A stretch of DNA of 64,000 nt, taken from NCBI GenBank assembly GCA_020850355.1, contig JADZEX010000026.1, positions 112,873-176,872 of the forward strand, in the 5' to 3' direction. The translations under genes and the position numbers were made by a program. The notes below the pieces were generated by a model, which saw nothing but the letters and a program-made list of their open reading frames with translations, was not told the DNA's origin and searched no databases. Every line of letters begins with the position of its first letter. The first letter of the stretch is position 1. The stretch is from Fimbriimonadaceae bacterium. GTDB taxonomy: Bacteria > Armatimonadota > UBA10988. This document shows, one piece after another, positions 56,750 to 64,000 of the stretch.

Positions 56750-57585
56750 GCCGGCAACCGCGCACCCGGCAGCTTCCAGGCTTCGGTCTGACGCTCGGGT
56801 CCACCTTACTGTACCTCAGTCTGCTCGTGCTGCTGCCGTTGGCGGCGCTGGCGGCGAAGGCTGCCAGTCTGGGCTGGCGCGACTTCCTGGCCGCCGCAGC
56901 CGAGCCACGGGTACTGGCAGCCTACCGGCTGACCTTCGGCGCGGCCCTGGCGGCGGCCGGCGTCAACGCGGTCTGCGGCACGCTGGTGGCCTGGGCGCTG
57001 GCGCGCTACCGCTTCGCCGGGCGAGCGCTGCTGGACGCCCTGATCGACCTGCCCTTTGCGCTGCCGACCGCGGTCTCGGGCATCGCGTTGACCGCGCTCT
57101 ACGCGCCGAACGGCTGGCTGGGGCAGCAGCTCGCCCCGCTCGGGGTGCGAGTCGCCTACACCCCGCTGGGCGTCGTCGTGGCGCTGATCTTCATCGGCCT
57201 GCCGTTCGTGGTGCGGACGCTGCAGCCGGCGATTGAGGAGCTTCCGGCCGAGGTCGAGGAAGCGGCGGCGATGCTCGGCGCGACGCGCTGGCAGACGCTG
57301 CGGCGGGTGATTCTGCCGGCCGTGCTGCCGGCCGTGCTGACCGGTTTCGCACTGAGCTTCGCGCGGGCCTTGGGCGAGTACGGGTCGGTGGTCTTCATCT
57401 CCGGCAACCTGCCGCTGCGCACCGAGATCGCCAGCCTGCTGATCCTGACCAAGCTGGAGCAGTACGACTACGCTGGCGCGACGGCCATCGCGACCACCAT
57501 GCTGGCCGCCTCGTTCGTGCTGCTGCTGCTGATCAATGGGCTGCAGGCGTGGGCCGTCCGCCGCGGCGGCGGGGAGCAGCGCTGA
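56746..57585 (+). CDS. cysT: Sulfate ABC transporter permease CysT
   Basis: Inner-membrane permease of 279 residues with six helices. It has [24 protein letters not shown], the segment [21 protein letters not shown], and the EAA loop [21 protein letters not shown] that docks the ATPase. GTG 56746 overlaps the sbp stop; its own stop overlaps the cysW ATG (TGATG). Name CysT (CysU) follows from its position and family. Confidence 0.95.
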   Translation: MSRQPRTRQLPGFGLTLGSTLLYLSLLVLLPLAALAAKAASLGWRDFLAAAAEPRVLAAYRLTFGAALAAAGVNAVCGTLVAWALARYRFAGRALLDALIDLPFALPTAVSGIALTALYAPNGWLGQQLAPLGVRVAYTPLGVVVALIFIGLPFVVRTLQPAIEELPAEVEEAAAMLGATRWQTLRRVILPAVLPAVLTGFALSFARALGEYGSVVFISGNLPLRTEIASLLILTKLEQYDYAGATAIATTMLAASFVLLLLINGLQAWAVRRGGGEQR

Positions 57586-58415
57586 TGCGACGCGACGAGC
57601 CGGCCTGGGTGCGCTGGGCGCTGATCCTGTTCGCCTGGGTCTTCTGCGGGCTGTTCCTGGTGTTGCCCCTGGCCGCTGTCTTCGGCGAGGCCTTGCGCGA
57701 CGGTTGGCAGGCCTACCTCGCCAGCGTCACCGAGCCCGACGCCCTTGCGGCGCTGCGCCTGACCGCCCTCACCGCGGCGGTGGTGCTGCCGCTCAACCTC
57801 GCTTTCGGCCTGGCGGCAGCCTGGTGCCTCGGCAAGTTCCGCTTCCGCGGCCGAGCGCTGCTGACCACCCTGATCGACCTGCCGTTCGCCGTCTCGCCGA
57901 TCACCGCCGGGCTGATCTTCGTGCTGCTGTTCGGCCTGCACGGCTGGCTCGGGCCCTGGCTGGCGGAGCGCGAATGGCGGGTGATCTTCGCGCTGCCGGG
58001 GATCTGGCTGGCGTCGCTGTTCGTGACCTGCCCCTTCGTGGCGCGCGAGGTGATCCCGCTGATGCAGGAGCAGGGCTGCGACGAAGAGCTGGCCGCCCTC
58101 ACCCTCGGCGCCAACGGCTGGCAGACCTTCTGGCGGGTGACCTGGCCGAACGTCCGCTGGGCGGTGCTCTACGGCGCCATCCTCAGCAACGCCCGCTGCA
58201 TGGGCGAGTTTGGCGCGGTCAGCGTCGTCTCGGGCCATATCCGCGGCCTCACCAACACGCTGCCGCTGCACGTCGAAATCCTCTACAACGAGTACCAGTT
58301 CAGCGCGGCCTTCGCGGTGGCGTCGTTGCTCAGCTTGCTGGCGCTGCTGACGCTGTTGCTGAAGAAGCTGCTGGAGTGGCGATTGACCCGGCAACGCCAA
58401 GGAGAGCCCGCGTGA
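57585..58415 (+). CDS. cysW: Sulfate ABC transporter permease CysW
   Basis: Partner permease of 276 residues. It has [56 protein letters not shown] (EAA loop) and the CysW-like end [34 protein letters not shown] 57585 is preceded by GGGGAGC. The stop overlaps the cysA GTG (GTGA). Confidence 0.95.
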   Translation: MRRDEPAWVRWALILFAWVFCGLFLVLPLAAVFGEALRDGWQAYLASVTEPDALAALRLTALTAAVVLPLNLAFGLAAAWCLGKFRFRGRALLTTLIDLPFAVSPITAGLIFVLLFGLHGWLGPWLAEREWRVIFALPGIWLASLFVTCPFVAREVIPLMQEQGCDEELAALTLGANGWQTFWRVTWPNVRWAVLYGAILSNARCMGEFGAVSVVSGHIRGLTNTLPLHVEILYNEYQFSAAFAVASLLSLLALLTLLLKKLLEWRLTRQRQGEPA

Positions 58416-59482
58416 GTCTCGCCGTCAGCCACCTCTCGAAGACCTTCGGCCCGCACCGCGCGGTCGACGACGTCAGCCTGCGCGTTGGCGATGGCGAGCT
58501 GGTGGCGCTGCTGGGCCCGTCGGGCTGCGGCAAGACCACCCTGCTCAGGATGATCGCCGGGCTGGAGGAGCCGGACCCGCACCCCGCGGCCAGCCTGCGG
58601 TTCGACGATCGCGAGGTGGCCGGCGAAGCGGTCGGCCGGCGCGAAGTCGGCTTTGTGTTCCAGCACTACGCCCTGTTCCGGCAGTTGACCGTCTTCGAGA
58701 ACGTGGCCTTCGGCCTGCGGGTCAAGCCGTGGCGCGAGCGGCCGCCGCGTGCGGAGATCCGCGAGCGCGTGCTGGAGCTGCTGCGGTTGGTGCAGTTGGA
58801 GGGCTTCGAGCAGCGCCTGCCGGGACAGCTCTCCGGCGGTCAACGGCAGCGGGTGGCCCTGGCGCGGGCGCTGGCAGTACGGCCGCGGGTGCTGCTGCTC
58901 GACGAGCCCTTCGGCGCGCTCGACGCCAAGGTCCGCGCCGATCTGCGCCGCTGGCTGCGCCGGCTGCACGACGAGCTGCACGTCACCAGCCTGTTCGTGA
59001 CGCACGACCAGGAAGAGGCCCTCGAGGTCGCCGACCGCGTGGTCGTGATGCAGCGCGGGCGGGTGGAGCAGGACGGCTCACCTGACGAGGTCTTCCACCA
59101 TCCCGCCAACGCTTTCGTGACCGACTTCCTGGGCCAGGTCAACCTGTTCCACGGCCGGGTGCAGGATGGTCAGGCGGTCTTCGGGCCGCTGGCCGTGGAC
59201 TCGCCGCCGGCGGCCGAGGGCCAGGCCGCCAGGCTGCTGGTGCGGCCACACGAGCTGGAGATCCACCCCGCCCGGGTCGGCCGGCCGGGGCTGGCGGCGA
59301 CGGTCGCCCGGCTGCAGTTGGCCGGTCCGCTGGCCAAGGTCGAACTGCGGGGCGACGGACCGGACGAGATCGTGGTCAGCCTCAGCCACGAACAGGTCGC
59401 CACCCTCGGCCTGCGGGTCGGCGACGCGGTCACCGTCGGCCTCAAGGGGCACCGCGTGTACGTCGACGACTACAGCATCTGA
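58412..59482 (+). CDS. cysA: Sulfate ABC transporter ATP-binding protein CysA
   Basis: ATPase of 356 residues. Walker A is GPSGCGKTT, the signature is [15 protein letters not shown], and Walker B is [11 protein letters not shown], followed by the switch His in [11 protein letters not shown]-terminal TOBE-like domain ([12 protein letters not shown] onward) is typical of CysA. The GTG at 58412 is preceded by GGAGAG. The four genes overlap head to tail, so subunits are made in step. Confidence 0.95.
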   Translation: MSLAVSHLSKTFGPHRAVDDVSLRVGDGELVALLGPSGCGKTTLLRMIAGLEEPDPHPAASLRFDDREVAGEAVGRREVGFVFQHYALFRQLTVFENVAFGLRVKPWRERPPRAEIRERVLELLRLVQLEGFEQRLPGQLSGGQRQRVALARALAVRPRVLLLDEPFGALDAKVRADLRRWLRRLHDELHVTSLFVTHDQEEALEVADRVVVMQRGRVEQDGSPDEVFHHPANAFVTDFLGQVNLFHGRVQDGQAVFGPLAVDSPPAAEGQAARLLVRPHELEIHPARVGRPGLAATVARLQLAGPLAKVELRGDGPDEIVVSLSHEQVATLGLRVGDAVTVGLKGHRVYVDDYSI

Positions 59483-59535
59483 GGCCAGCAGGAGCCGGGC
59501 CGGCGCGGCGCGAATCGGCATCTCGGGAGTCTGCG

Positions 59536-60555
59536 ATGTTGCGTCTGGAGCGGTATGCTGGCAATCCGATCCTCTCGCCGAACCCAGCCAACGCGTGGGA
59601 GTCGGCGGTCGCCACCAACCCGGGGGCCTGGTACGACGAGGCCGCGGGCGAGGTCCAGATGCTCTACCGTGCCGCCGGCGACGATCCCGAGCACCGCATC
59701 TACTTCGGCCTGGCAACCAGCCGCGACGGCTACCACTTCGAGCGCGCCAGCGACCAGCCGGTCTTCGGCCCGAGCCTCGACGGCTTCGACGCCGGCTGTG
59801 TGGAGGACCCGCGGATCGTCAAGATCGACGACTGGTACTACCTCACCTACGCCAGCCGCGCCTTCCCGCCGGGCCGCTACTGGACCAGCGACAAGGGCGG
59901 CTACGCGCCGCCCACGCTGCCCCCGGCCGCACCCGTCTCGCTGCGTGCCAACGCCACGGTGACGGGCCTGGCGCTGACGCAGGACTTCCACACCTGGATC
60001 CGCGCCGGCCGGCTGACCCGCCCCGAGGTCGACGACCGCGACGTGATCCTGTTCCCCGAGCGGATCGGCGGCAAGTTCTGGATGCTCCACCGCCCGATGG
60101 ACTGGTGCGGCCCGCAGTACGGCACCGCGTACCCAGCCATCTGGATCAGCTCGGGCGACGACCTGCTCTGCTGGAGCGAAAGCACGTTGCTCGCGAAGGC
60201 CGAACTGCCCTGGGAGAACCGCAAGATCGGCGGCAACACCCCACCGATCCGCACCGAACTCGGCTGGCTGACCCTCTACCACGCCGTCGGCGCCGACCGC
60301 CACTACCGCCTCGGCGCCCTGCTGCTCGACCTCGACGACCCGCGCGTGGTGCGCTACCGCGCCCACGACTGGCTGTTGCAGCCCGAGCACCCATACGAGC
60401 TGCAGGGCTACTACCCCGGCGTCTGCTTCCCCTGCGGCAAGGTCATCCTGGACGGCCAGCTGTTCGTCTACTACGGCGGCGCCGACAAGTACGTCGGCCT
60501 CGCGACCTGCCGCCTGGACGACTTGCTGGCCGACCTGGAGCGCTGCCCGGCATGA
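59536..60555 (+). CDS. GH130-family glycoside phosphorylase or hydrolase-like protein
   Basis: Protein of 339 residues, cytosolic. It opens with YAGNPILSPNPANAWES and has GLATSRDGYHFERAS, CVEDPRIVKIDDWYYLTY (the family's EDPR), RDVILFPERIGGKFWMLHRP, WENRKIGGNTPPIRTELGWLTLYHA and a final YYGGADKYVGLAT. That is the complete five-blade pattern with the expected ligand residues. ATG 59536 follows GGGAG. It lies 53 bases after cysA on the same strand, so it may be read from the sulfate promoter. Two palindromes follow its stop. Confidence 0.9.
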   Translation: MLRLERYAGNPILSPNPANAWESAVATNPGAWYDEAAGEVQMLYRAAGDDPEHRIYFGLATSRDGYHFERASDQPVFGPSLDGFDAGCVEDPRIVKIDDWYYLTYASRAFPPGRYWTSDKGGYAPPTLPPAAPVSLRANATVTGLALTQDFHTWIRAGRLTRPEVDDRDVILFPERIGGKFWMLHRPMDWCGPQYGTAYPAIWISSGDDLLCWSESTLLAKAELPWENRKIGGNTPPIRTELGWLTLYHAVGADRHYRLGALLLDLDDPRVVRYRAHDWLLQPEHPYELQGYYPGVCFPCGKVILDGQLFVYYGGADKYVGLATCRLDDLLADLERCPA

Positions 60556-60569
60556 TCGCCTGTCGCACA

Positions 60570-60625
60570 ATCAAAGGGGTCAGGACCATTTTCTGTACCC
60601 GGAAAATGGTCCTGACCCCTTTGAT
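60570..60625. repeat. REP-like perfect palindrome, copy 1
   Basis: A 24-base arm (60570-60593) and its exact complement (60602-60625) enclose the 8-base loop TGTACCCG. The arm contains GGGGTCAGGACCATTTT. It begins 14 bases after the GH130 stop codon. The inner 50 bases (60573-60622) are identical to those of copy 2. It could also act as a transcription terminator. Confidence 0.9.
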
Positions 60626-60729
60626 GCCGTCGGAGCGGGAGCTTGACCAGCAGGGCCGACCTTCCCACCGCCCTGGCACGGGCTTGCGGCGGCTGGCATG
60701 ACCGGGTGAAGGTGGTGGCGCCATAGAGA

Positions 60730-60793
60730 GGTCAATAAAGGGGTCAGGACCATTTTCTGTACCCGGAAAATGGTCCTGACCCCTTTATTGACC
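60730..60793. repeat. REP-like perfect palindrome, copy 2
   Basis: A 28-base arm (60730-60757) pairs exactly with 60766-60793 around the same TGTACCCG loop. It is four pairs longer than copy 1, adding GGTCAAT/ATTGACC outside the shared core. It ends 14 bases before the stop of the convergent DUF1080 gene. The 104 bases between the two copies show no gene or further repeat. Confidence 0.9.
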
Positions 60794-60807
60794 CCTTGGG
60801 AGCGCCG

Positions 60808-61818
60808 TCAGGGCAGCGGCACCAGCCAGATGTTGCGGTAGAAGACCGGGTAGCCGTGGTCTTGGAGCATCAGCGGGGCGGCCTCGGGGCCTTCGCCGTG
60901 GCCGTTGCCGCCGGTCACGGCGCTGATTTCCTGTTGGTCGTGGAGCAGCACACCGTTCAGGCGGACCGTGGCGCGGGCGTTGGCGGTTTTCTGACCGCCG
61001 GCGTAGGTGGCGGCGGTGAACTCGATGTCGTAGGTCTGCCAGGTCAGCGGTGGGCGGCAGGCGTTGGTGGCGGCGCCGGCTTTGCTGTAGATGTCGCCCG
61101 CGACATCGCCGTTGCCGGTGCCCTTGCCGACCTTCAGGCCAAACGAGTCGAGCACCTGGACCTCGTAGCGGTCCTGCAGGTAGACCCCACTGTTGGCGCG
61201 GCCCTGGCCGTTAGCGGCCGGCATGAACGGCGTCATGAACTCCAGGTGCAGTTTGAAGCTCTGGAAGCCCTGCTTGGTGACCGCGCCGGCGCGGACACCC
61301 TGGTTGCCGGTCCAGACCGCCAGCCAGCCGCGGGGGTCGAGGCTGCCCTTGGCCCAGGCGTCGACGTTGCTGCCGTCGAACAGCACCACCGCGCCGTTCG
61401 GCGCTTTGGCGCCGAGCGTGGGGCTGCTGCGGTCGACCTTCTTGAGGTCCATCGATCCATCGTTGGGCGTCGTGCCGGTGATCTGGCCATCGGCGATCTG
61501 CGCGGCGTAGCCCTCGCCGACGGCGAGTACAATCTTGTCGACGACGTTGCCGTTGGCGGTGGCTTTGGTGGTGTTGTCCCAGCCGTCGCCGGGCAGGCCG
61601 CCGGGCAGGAAGGTGACGGTGAACTTGCCGCCGCCGCGGGCGGCCACCAGCGCGGCCAAGCGGGTCTCGGCGCCGGCGCGGCGAGCGACACCGAGGTACT
61701 CGCCCTGCAGCTCCCAGTCCGGCCCGGCCTCGGCCGGGGTGGTGGCCGGGGCCTGCCCCAGCACCGACCCGCCGGCCCACAGCGCGAGCGCGGCACACAG
61801 TCCCATCCAACGTCGCAT
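60808..61818 (-). CDS. Secreted DUF1080 (3-keto-disaccharide hydrolase-like) protein
   Basis: Protein of 336 residues with a signal peptide (MGLCAALALWAGGSVLGQA). A beta-rich N-terminal part with GQITGTTPNDGSMDLKKV leads into the DUF1080 concanavalin-like domain: VVLFDGSNVDAWAKG, FKLHLEFMTPFMP, ANSGVYLQDRYEVQVLDSFG, TWQTYDIEFTA and ATVRLNGVLLHDQQEI. Some DUF1080 members hydrolyse 3-keto-glycosides. ATG 61818 has GGAGA at 5-base spacing; ATG 61830 is an alternative. Its stop is next to palindrome copy 2. Confidence 0.87.
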   Translation of the reverse strand: MRRWMGLCAALALWAGGSVLGQAPATTPAEAGPDWELQGEYLGVARRAGAETRLAALVAARGGGKFTVTFLPGGLPGDGWDNTTKATANGNVVDKIVLAVGEGYAAQIADGQITGTTPNDGSMDLKKVDRSSPTLGAKAPNGAVVLFDGSNVDAWAKGSLDPRGWLAVWTGNQGVRAGAVTKQGFQSFKLHLEFMTPFMPAANGQGRANSGVYLQDRYEVQVLDSFGLKVGKGTGNGDVAGDIYSKAGAATNACRPPLTWQTYDIEFTAATYAGGQKTANARATVRLNGVLLHDQQEISAVTGGNGHGEGPEAAPLMLQDHGYPVFYRNIWLVPLP

Positions 61819-61922
61819 CGGGGTCTCCATCCAGATCGTCGGTACGCCCCGTCGTGGCAGGATCCTCTCCGCCGCTGGCCAACCGGGCGGTGCTCGCGGC
61901 AGGGAGCGCGACGGAGTCAGCA

Positions 61923-62966
61923 GTGGCCTCACGCCTGCGGCAGAACCAGAGCTTTCTGACCGACCTCTTCAGCGGTCCGTTCCCTGGCCATGGCATCATT
62001 GTCAACCCGCCCAGCGTGGCGCGGCCGTACCCCGGCGACGTCTGCAGCGACACCCATCCGATTGCCGACTGGGCCGACTGGGCCGAGCAGTCGTACCTCG
62101 GGATGCTCACGCAGCACGAGCAACTCGACGATCAGAGCGTGCCTTACGCCAGCCTCTGGACGGGCACCGAGCTGTTCGCCGCGGCCTTTGGCTGCGCGCT
62201 GCATGTCTACGACGACTCCCCGCCGGCGGCGCGCCCGTTGGTCACCACGGCCGGCGCGGCCGACCGGTTGCCGCAGCCGTCGATCGACCAACCACCGCTG
62301 GACCGGATCTGGCAACTGGGCGACGAGCTGCGCCGCCGGCTGGGCCCGCAGGCGATTCTGGGCGTACCCGACATCCAGAGTCCATTCGACATCGCGGCGC
62401 TGATCTGGAACAAACAGGACCTCTTCCTGGCGCTCTACGAGTCCCCGGAAGCCGTCGACCTGCTGGCGGCCAAATGCGAGCGCCTGCTGAGCGAGTTCTT
62501 GCGGGCCTTTCGCGAGCGCTATGGGGCGGTCAACTACTGCCACTGCCCCAACGCCTGGGCGCCGCCGGAGCTGGGCTGTTGGCTCAGTGAAGACGAGGCC
62601 GGCTGCTTCGGCACGGCGATGTTCGAGCGCTTCTGCCTGCCGACCCTAACGAACCTCAGCCAGCGCTTCGGCGGGCTGTTCATGCACTGCTGCGCCACCG
62701 CCGACCACCAGTACGACAACTTCCGCCGGATCCCGCACCTGCGCGGCCTCAACCGGGTCTACCAGGAGCCGGGTGCCGGCCCGGCGATCACGGCGTTTGC
62801 TGGCGAGACGGTGCTGATCCAGGCCTGGCAGAGCGAAGCCGACTACCAGCGAATGCTGGCCCTGGCGCAGCCGGGCTCGCGCTTCTTGTTCAACCTGCCG
62901 CACCTGCCGCGGGACGAGGCGCAGCGCACCATCGACAGGCTGCGGGCGGCGGCGGCTACCAGGTAG
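61923..62966 (+). CDS. Uroporphyrinogen decarboxylase-like protein
   Basis: Protein of 347 residues of the UroD superfamily, which also includes corrinoid methyltransferases. It has an N-terminal GPFPGHGIIVNPP, GVPDIQSPFDIAALIWNKQDLF, LYESPEAVDLLAAKCERLL and a late metal-like pair in GGLFMHCCATADHQYDNF. It is too divergent for true HemE: the N-terminal Arg-rich substrate loop is absent. A methyltransferase or unknown role is more likely. The GTG at 61923 is six bases after GGAG; the ATG at 61854 has no site. It overlaps the convergent ThuA gene by 11 bases. Confidence 0.75.
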   Translation: MASRLRQNQSFLTDLFSGPFPGHGIIVNPPSVARPYPGDVCSDTHPIADWADWAEQSYLGMLTQHEQLDDQSVPYASLWTGTELFAAAFGCALHVYDDSPPAARPLVTTAGAADRLPQPSIDQPPLDRIWQLGDELRRRLGPQAILGVPDIQSPFDIAALIWNKQDLFLALYESPEAVDLLAAKCERLLSEFLRAFRERYGAVNYCHCPNAWAPPELGCWLSEDEAGCFGTAMFERFCLPTLTNLSQRFGGLFMHCCATADHQYDNFRRIPHLRGLNRVYQEPGAGPAITAFAGETVLIQAWQSEADYQRMLALAQPGSRFLFNLPHLPRDEAQRTIDRLRAAAATR

Positions 62967-63837
62967 CCAGCGTGCGGTGCCCCGGCGAGGCGGTGGCGAC
63001 GTTGGCGGGCGTCTCGGCCGCGAGGTCGCCCAGCGCCCAGCCGATGCCGCCGAGCAGGATCGCCTGGAAGGTGGCGTGGTCCCAGACATCCTCGCGGTGG
63101 CCCATCGAGGTGTAGAAGACCCGGCCCTGGCCATGCCGGCGGGCCCAGGTGGCTGGGAAGTCGGGCCGCTGGTACTGCGGGCCTTCCATCCCCGCGGTCT
63201 GTTGGACCAGGATCACGTGCTGGTCCGCGGCACTGTTCTTGAAGGTGTACCACTCGTCCAGCAGGTCGAACCCATCGCCCAGCCCGGCCGTGCCGGGGAA
63301 CTGCGGGCTGACCAGCCGCATCCGCGACGGCTGCTGCTTGCCGTGCCCGATGAACTCGCCGCCCACCATCGCGATGTACGGATCGAGGTCGGCGGTGTTG
63401 TGGGCCGCCCGGCCGCCCTTGCTGTGGAAGGTGTCGGTGGCGGTGTGGATGCCGATGAAGCCCTTGCCGGCGGCGACCGCGTCGAGCAGCAGTTGCTTGC
63501 CGTCGGCCGGCAGCGGCGGCTGCTTGTCGGTGCCCTCTTTGGTCAGGTCGCCGGTGGTGTAGAAGACGAAGGCATCGTAGGCGGCCAGGCCCGCGGCGGT
63601 GAACAGGCTGCCGTCTTTGGAGCAGGTGACCTGCCAGCCCTGGCGCTGGCCGAACTCCGTGAGATGCTGCTCGGCCCAGCTCAGCGCGCCGCCCTGGCGT
63701 TTGACCACGGAGTGCTCAAAGCCGGCGGACTTGGTGAAGAAGAGCAGCCGGCGCTGGGCGGGCGCGGCCAGCCCGCGGCCGGCGGTGCCAGTGGCGACGG
63801 CGGCGGAGAGCACTTGCAGCAGCGTGCGGCGGTTCAT
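62956..63837 (-). CDS. Secreted ThuA-domain protein
   Basis: Protein of 293 residues with a twin-arginine-like signal (NRRTLLQVLSAAVATGTAG). The ThuA fold (class I amidotransferase-like) is shown by RRLLFFTKSAGFEHSVV, YDAFVFYTTGDLTKEG, GKGFIGIHTATDTFHS, GGEFIGHGKQQ and the end GRVFYTSMGHREDVWDHATFQAILLGGIGWALG. ThuA-like proteins are implicated in sugar (trehalose, glycoside) use. With DUF1080 nearby, this pair recurs in planctomycete-type gene sets. Confidence 0.88.
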   Translation of the reverse strand: MNRRTLLQVLSAAVATGTAGRGLAAPAQRRLLFFTKSAGFEHSVVKRQGGALSWAEQHLTEFGQRQGWQVTCSKDGSLFTAAGLAAYDAFVFYTTGDLTKEGTDKQPPLPADGKQLLLDAVAAGKGFIGIHTATDTFHSKGGRAAHNTADLDPYIAMVGGEFIGHGKQQPSRMRLVSPQFPGTAGLGDGFDLLDEWYTFKNSAADQHVILVQQTAGMEGPQYQRPDFPATWARRHGQGRVFYTSMGHREDVWDHATFQAILLGGIGWALGDLAAETPANVATASPGHRTLATW

Positions 63838-63893
63838 CGGACACCTCGTGCCGCCCGGATTGGCCGCCCGCGGGGGGGTGCATGTCAGATCCT

Positions 63894-63913
63894 GGGGCCG
63901 TCGGGACGGCCCC
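63894..63913. other. Short GC hairpin upstream of thuA and the right-edge gene
   Basis: GGGGCCGT and ACGGCCCC form an 8-pair stem with a CGGG loop. It lies in the divergent region, 57 bases from the ThuA start. Role unknown. Confidence 0.4.
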
Positions 63914-63931
63914 GGCGGTGAAGCTAATGGG

Positions 63932-63990
63932 CACGGAGCGGAGTCCTAACGGATAGAGCACTACCTCCCCGAAAGGACACCCGCTCCGTG
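63932..63990 (+). promoter_or_regulatory. Long-range stem pairing the ribosome site and start codon of the right-edge gene
   Basis: CACGGAGCGG (63932-63941) is the exact complement of CCGCTCCGTG (63981-63990), and just inside GTCCT (63943-63947) pairs with AGGAC (63974-63978). The 3' side contains part of the AAAGGA site and ends in a GTG codon. If transcribed, it would hide the translation start. I cannot match it to a known riboswitch or RNA thermometer class. Confidence 0.4.
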
Positions 63991-64000
63991 GAAGATCGAG
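63988..64000 (+). CDS. Possible start of a gene leaving the right edge
   Basis: GTG 63988 follows GAAAGGA with about 10-base spacing and opens a frame (V/M-E-D-R) that is cut by the window edge. Four codons are too few to identify anything. The start is proposed only because of the ribosome site and the structure around it. Confidence 0.25.

Noticed and set aside
60573..60793. Repeat pair considered as a minimal CRISPR array
   Set aside because: Each unit is a full palindrome with long arms, there are only two, the gap is about 104 bases, and no cas gene is present.
61923..62966. Naming the UroD-like gene hemE
   Set aside because: The N-terminal Arg-rich substrate-binding loop of HemE is missing; a divergent methyltransferase-type member is likelier.

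Overview
The window is a very GC-rich bacterial segment, densely coded on both strands, with no rRNA, tRNA, CRISPR array, insertion sequence or phage gene that I could find. The best lineage guess is Armatimonadota or a related free-living, polysaccharide-degrading phylum. The guess rests on a type IV prepilin-like protein with the [13 protein letters not shown] stretch and an H-X9-DG C-terminus, a DUF3160 protein, an SLH protein, many secreted glycan-active proteins (two heparinase II/III-like, two GH130, BNR, DUF4091, DUF1080, ThuA) and a pyrophosphate-based glycolysis set. No marker gene here settles it.

Layout. 1-0.9 kb: fmt (cut by the left edge) and def. 0.9-5.8 kb: an alcohol-dehydrogenase-like gene, then three tightly overlapping genes (cytosolic-carboxypeptidase-like M14 protein, beta-helix protein, degenerate SDR). 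5.7-19.0 kb: a minus-strand block of nine genes running from a heparinase through a DegT aminotransferase, WbuC-like cupin, two glycosyltransferases, a P-type-ATPase-derived membrane protein, an SLH protein and a second heparinase to a transglutaminase-like gene. Several of these have lost their family's catalytic residues. 19.1-24.4 kb: a REC-histidine kinase divergent from a secreted protein/DUF3160/CapA operon. 24.3-32.2 kb: a class III aminotransferase and secreted BNR, DUF4091 and DUF1566 proteins. 32.4-36.9 kb: a GT2, ArnT-type glycosyltransferase and asnB operon for surface glycans.

37-47.6 kb is the housekeeping core: a promoter, a GAF-GAF-GGDEF diguanylate cyclase, a SurA/PrsA-like lipoprotein, mazG, an RqcP-like S4 protein, ppdK, eno, a DivIC/FtsB-like protein and PPi-type phosphofructokinase, closed by a strong hairpin. 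PPDK, PPi-PFK and the PPi-releasing MazG in one transcription unit point to glycolysis run partly on pyrophosphate. 47.7-54.5 kb carries nnr, a SPOR-domain protein, an SMP-30 lactonase, a TolB-like propeller, an amidohydrolase and tspO.

54.5-60.6 kb holds a sulfate ABC transporter operon (a near-consensus promoter, a 32-codon Trp-rich ORF, then sbp-cysT-cysW-cysA) flanked by two GH130 genes. Two near-identical perfect palindromes (REP-like) follow at 60.57-60.79 kb. The window ends with DUF1080, UroD-like and ThuA genes and a long-range stem that would pair the ribosome site and GTG start of a gene leaving the right edge.
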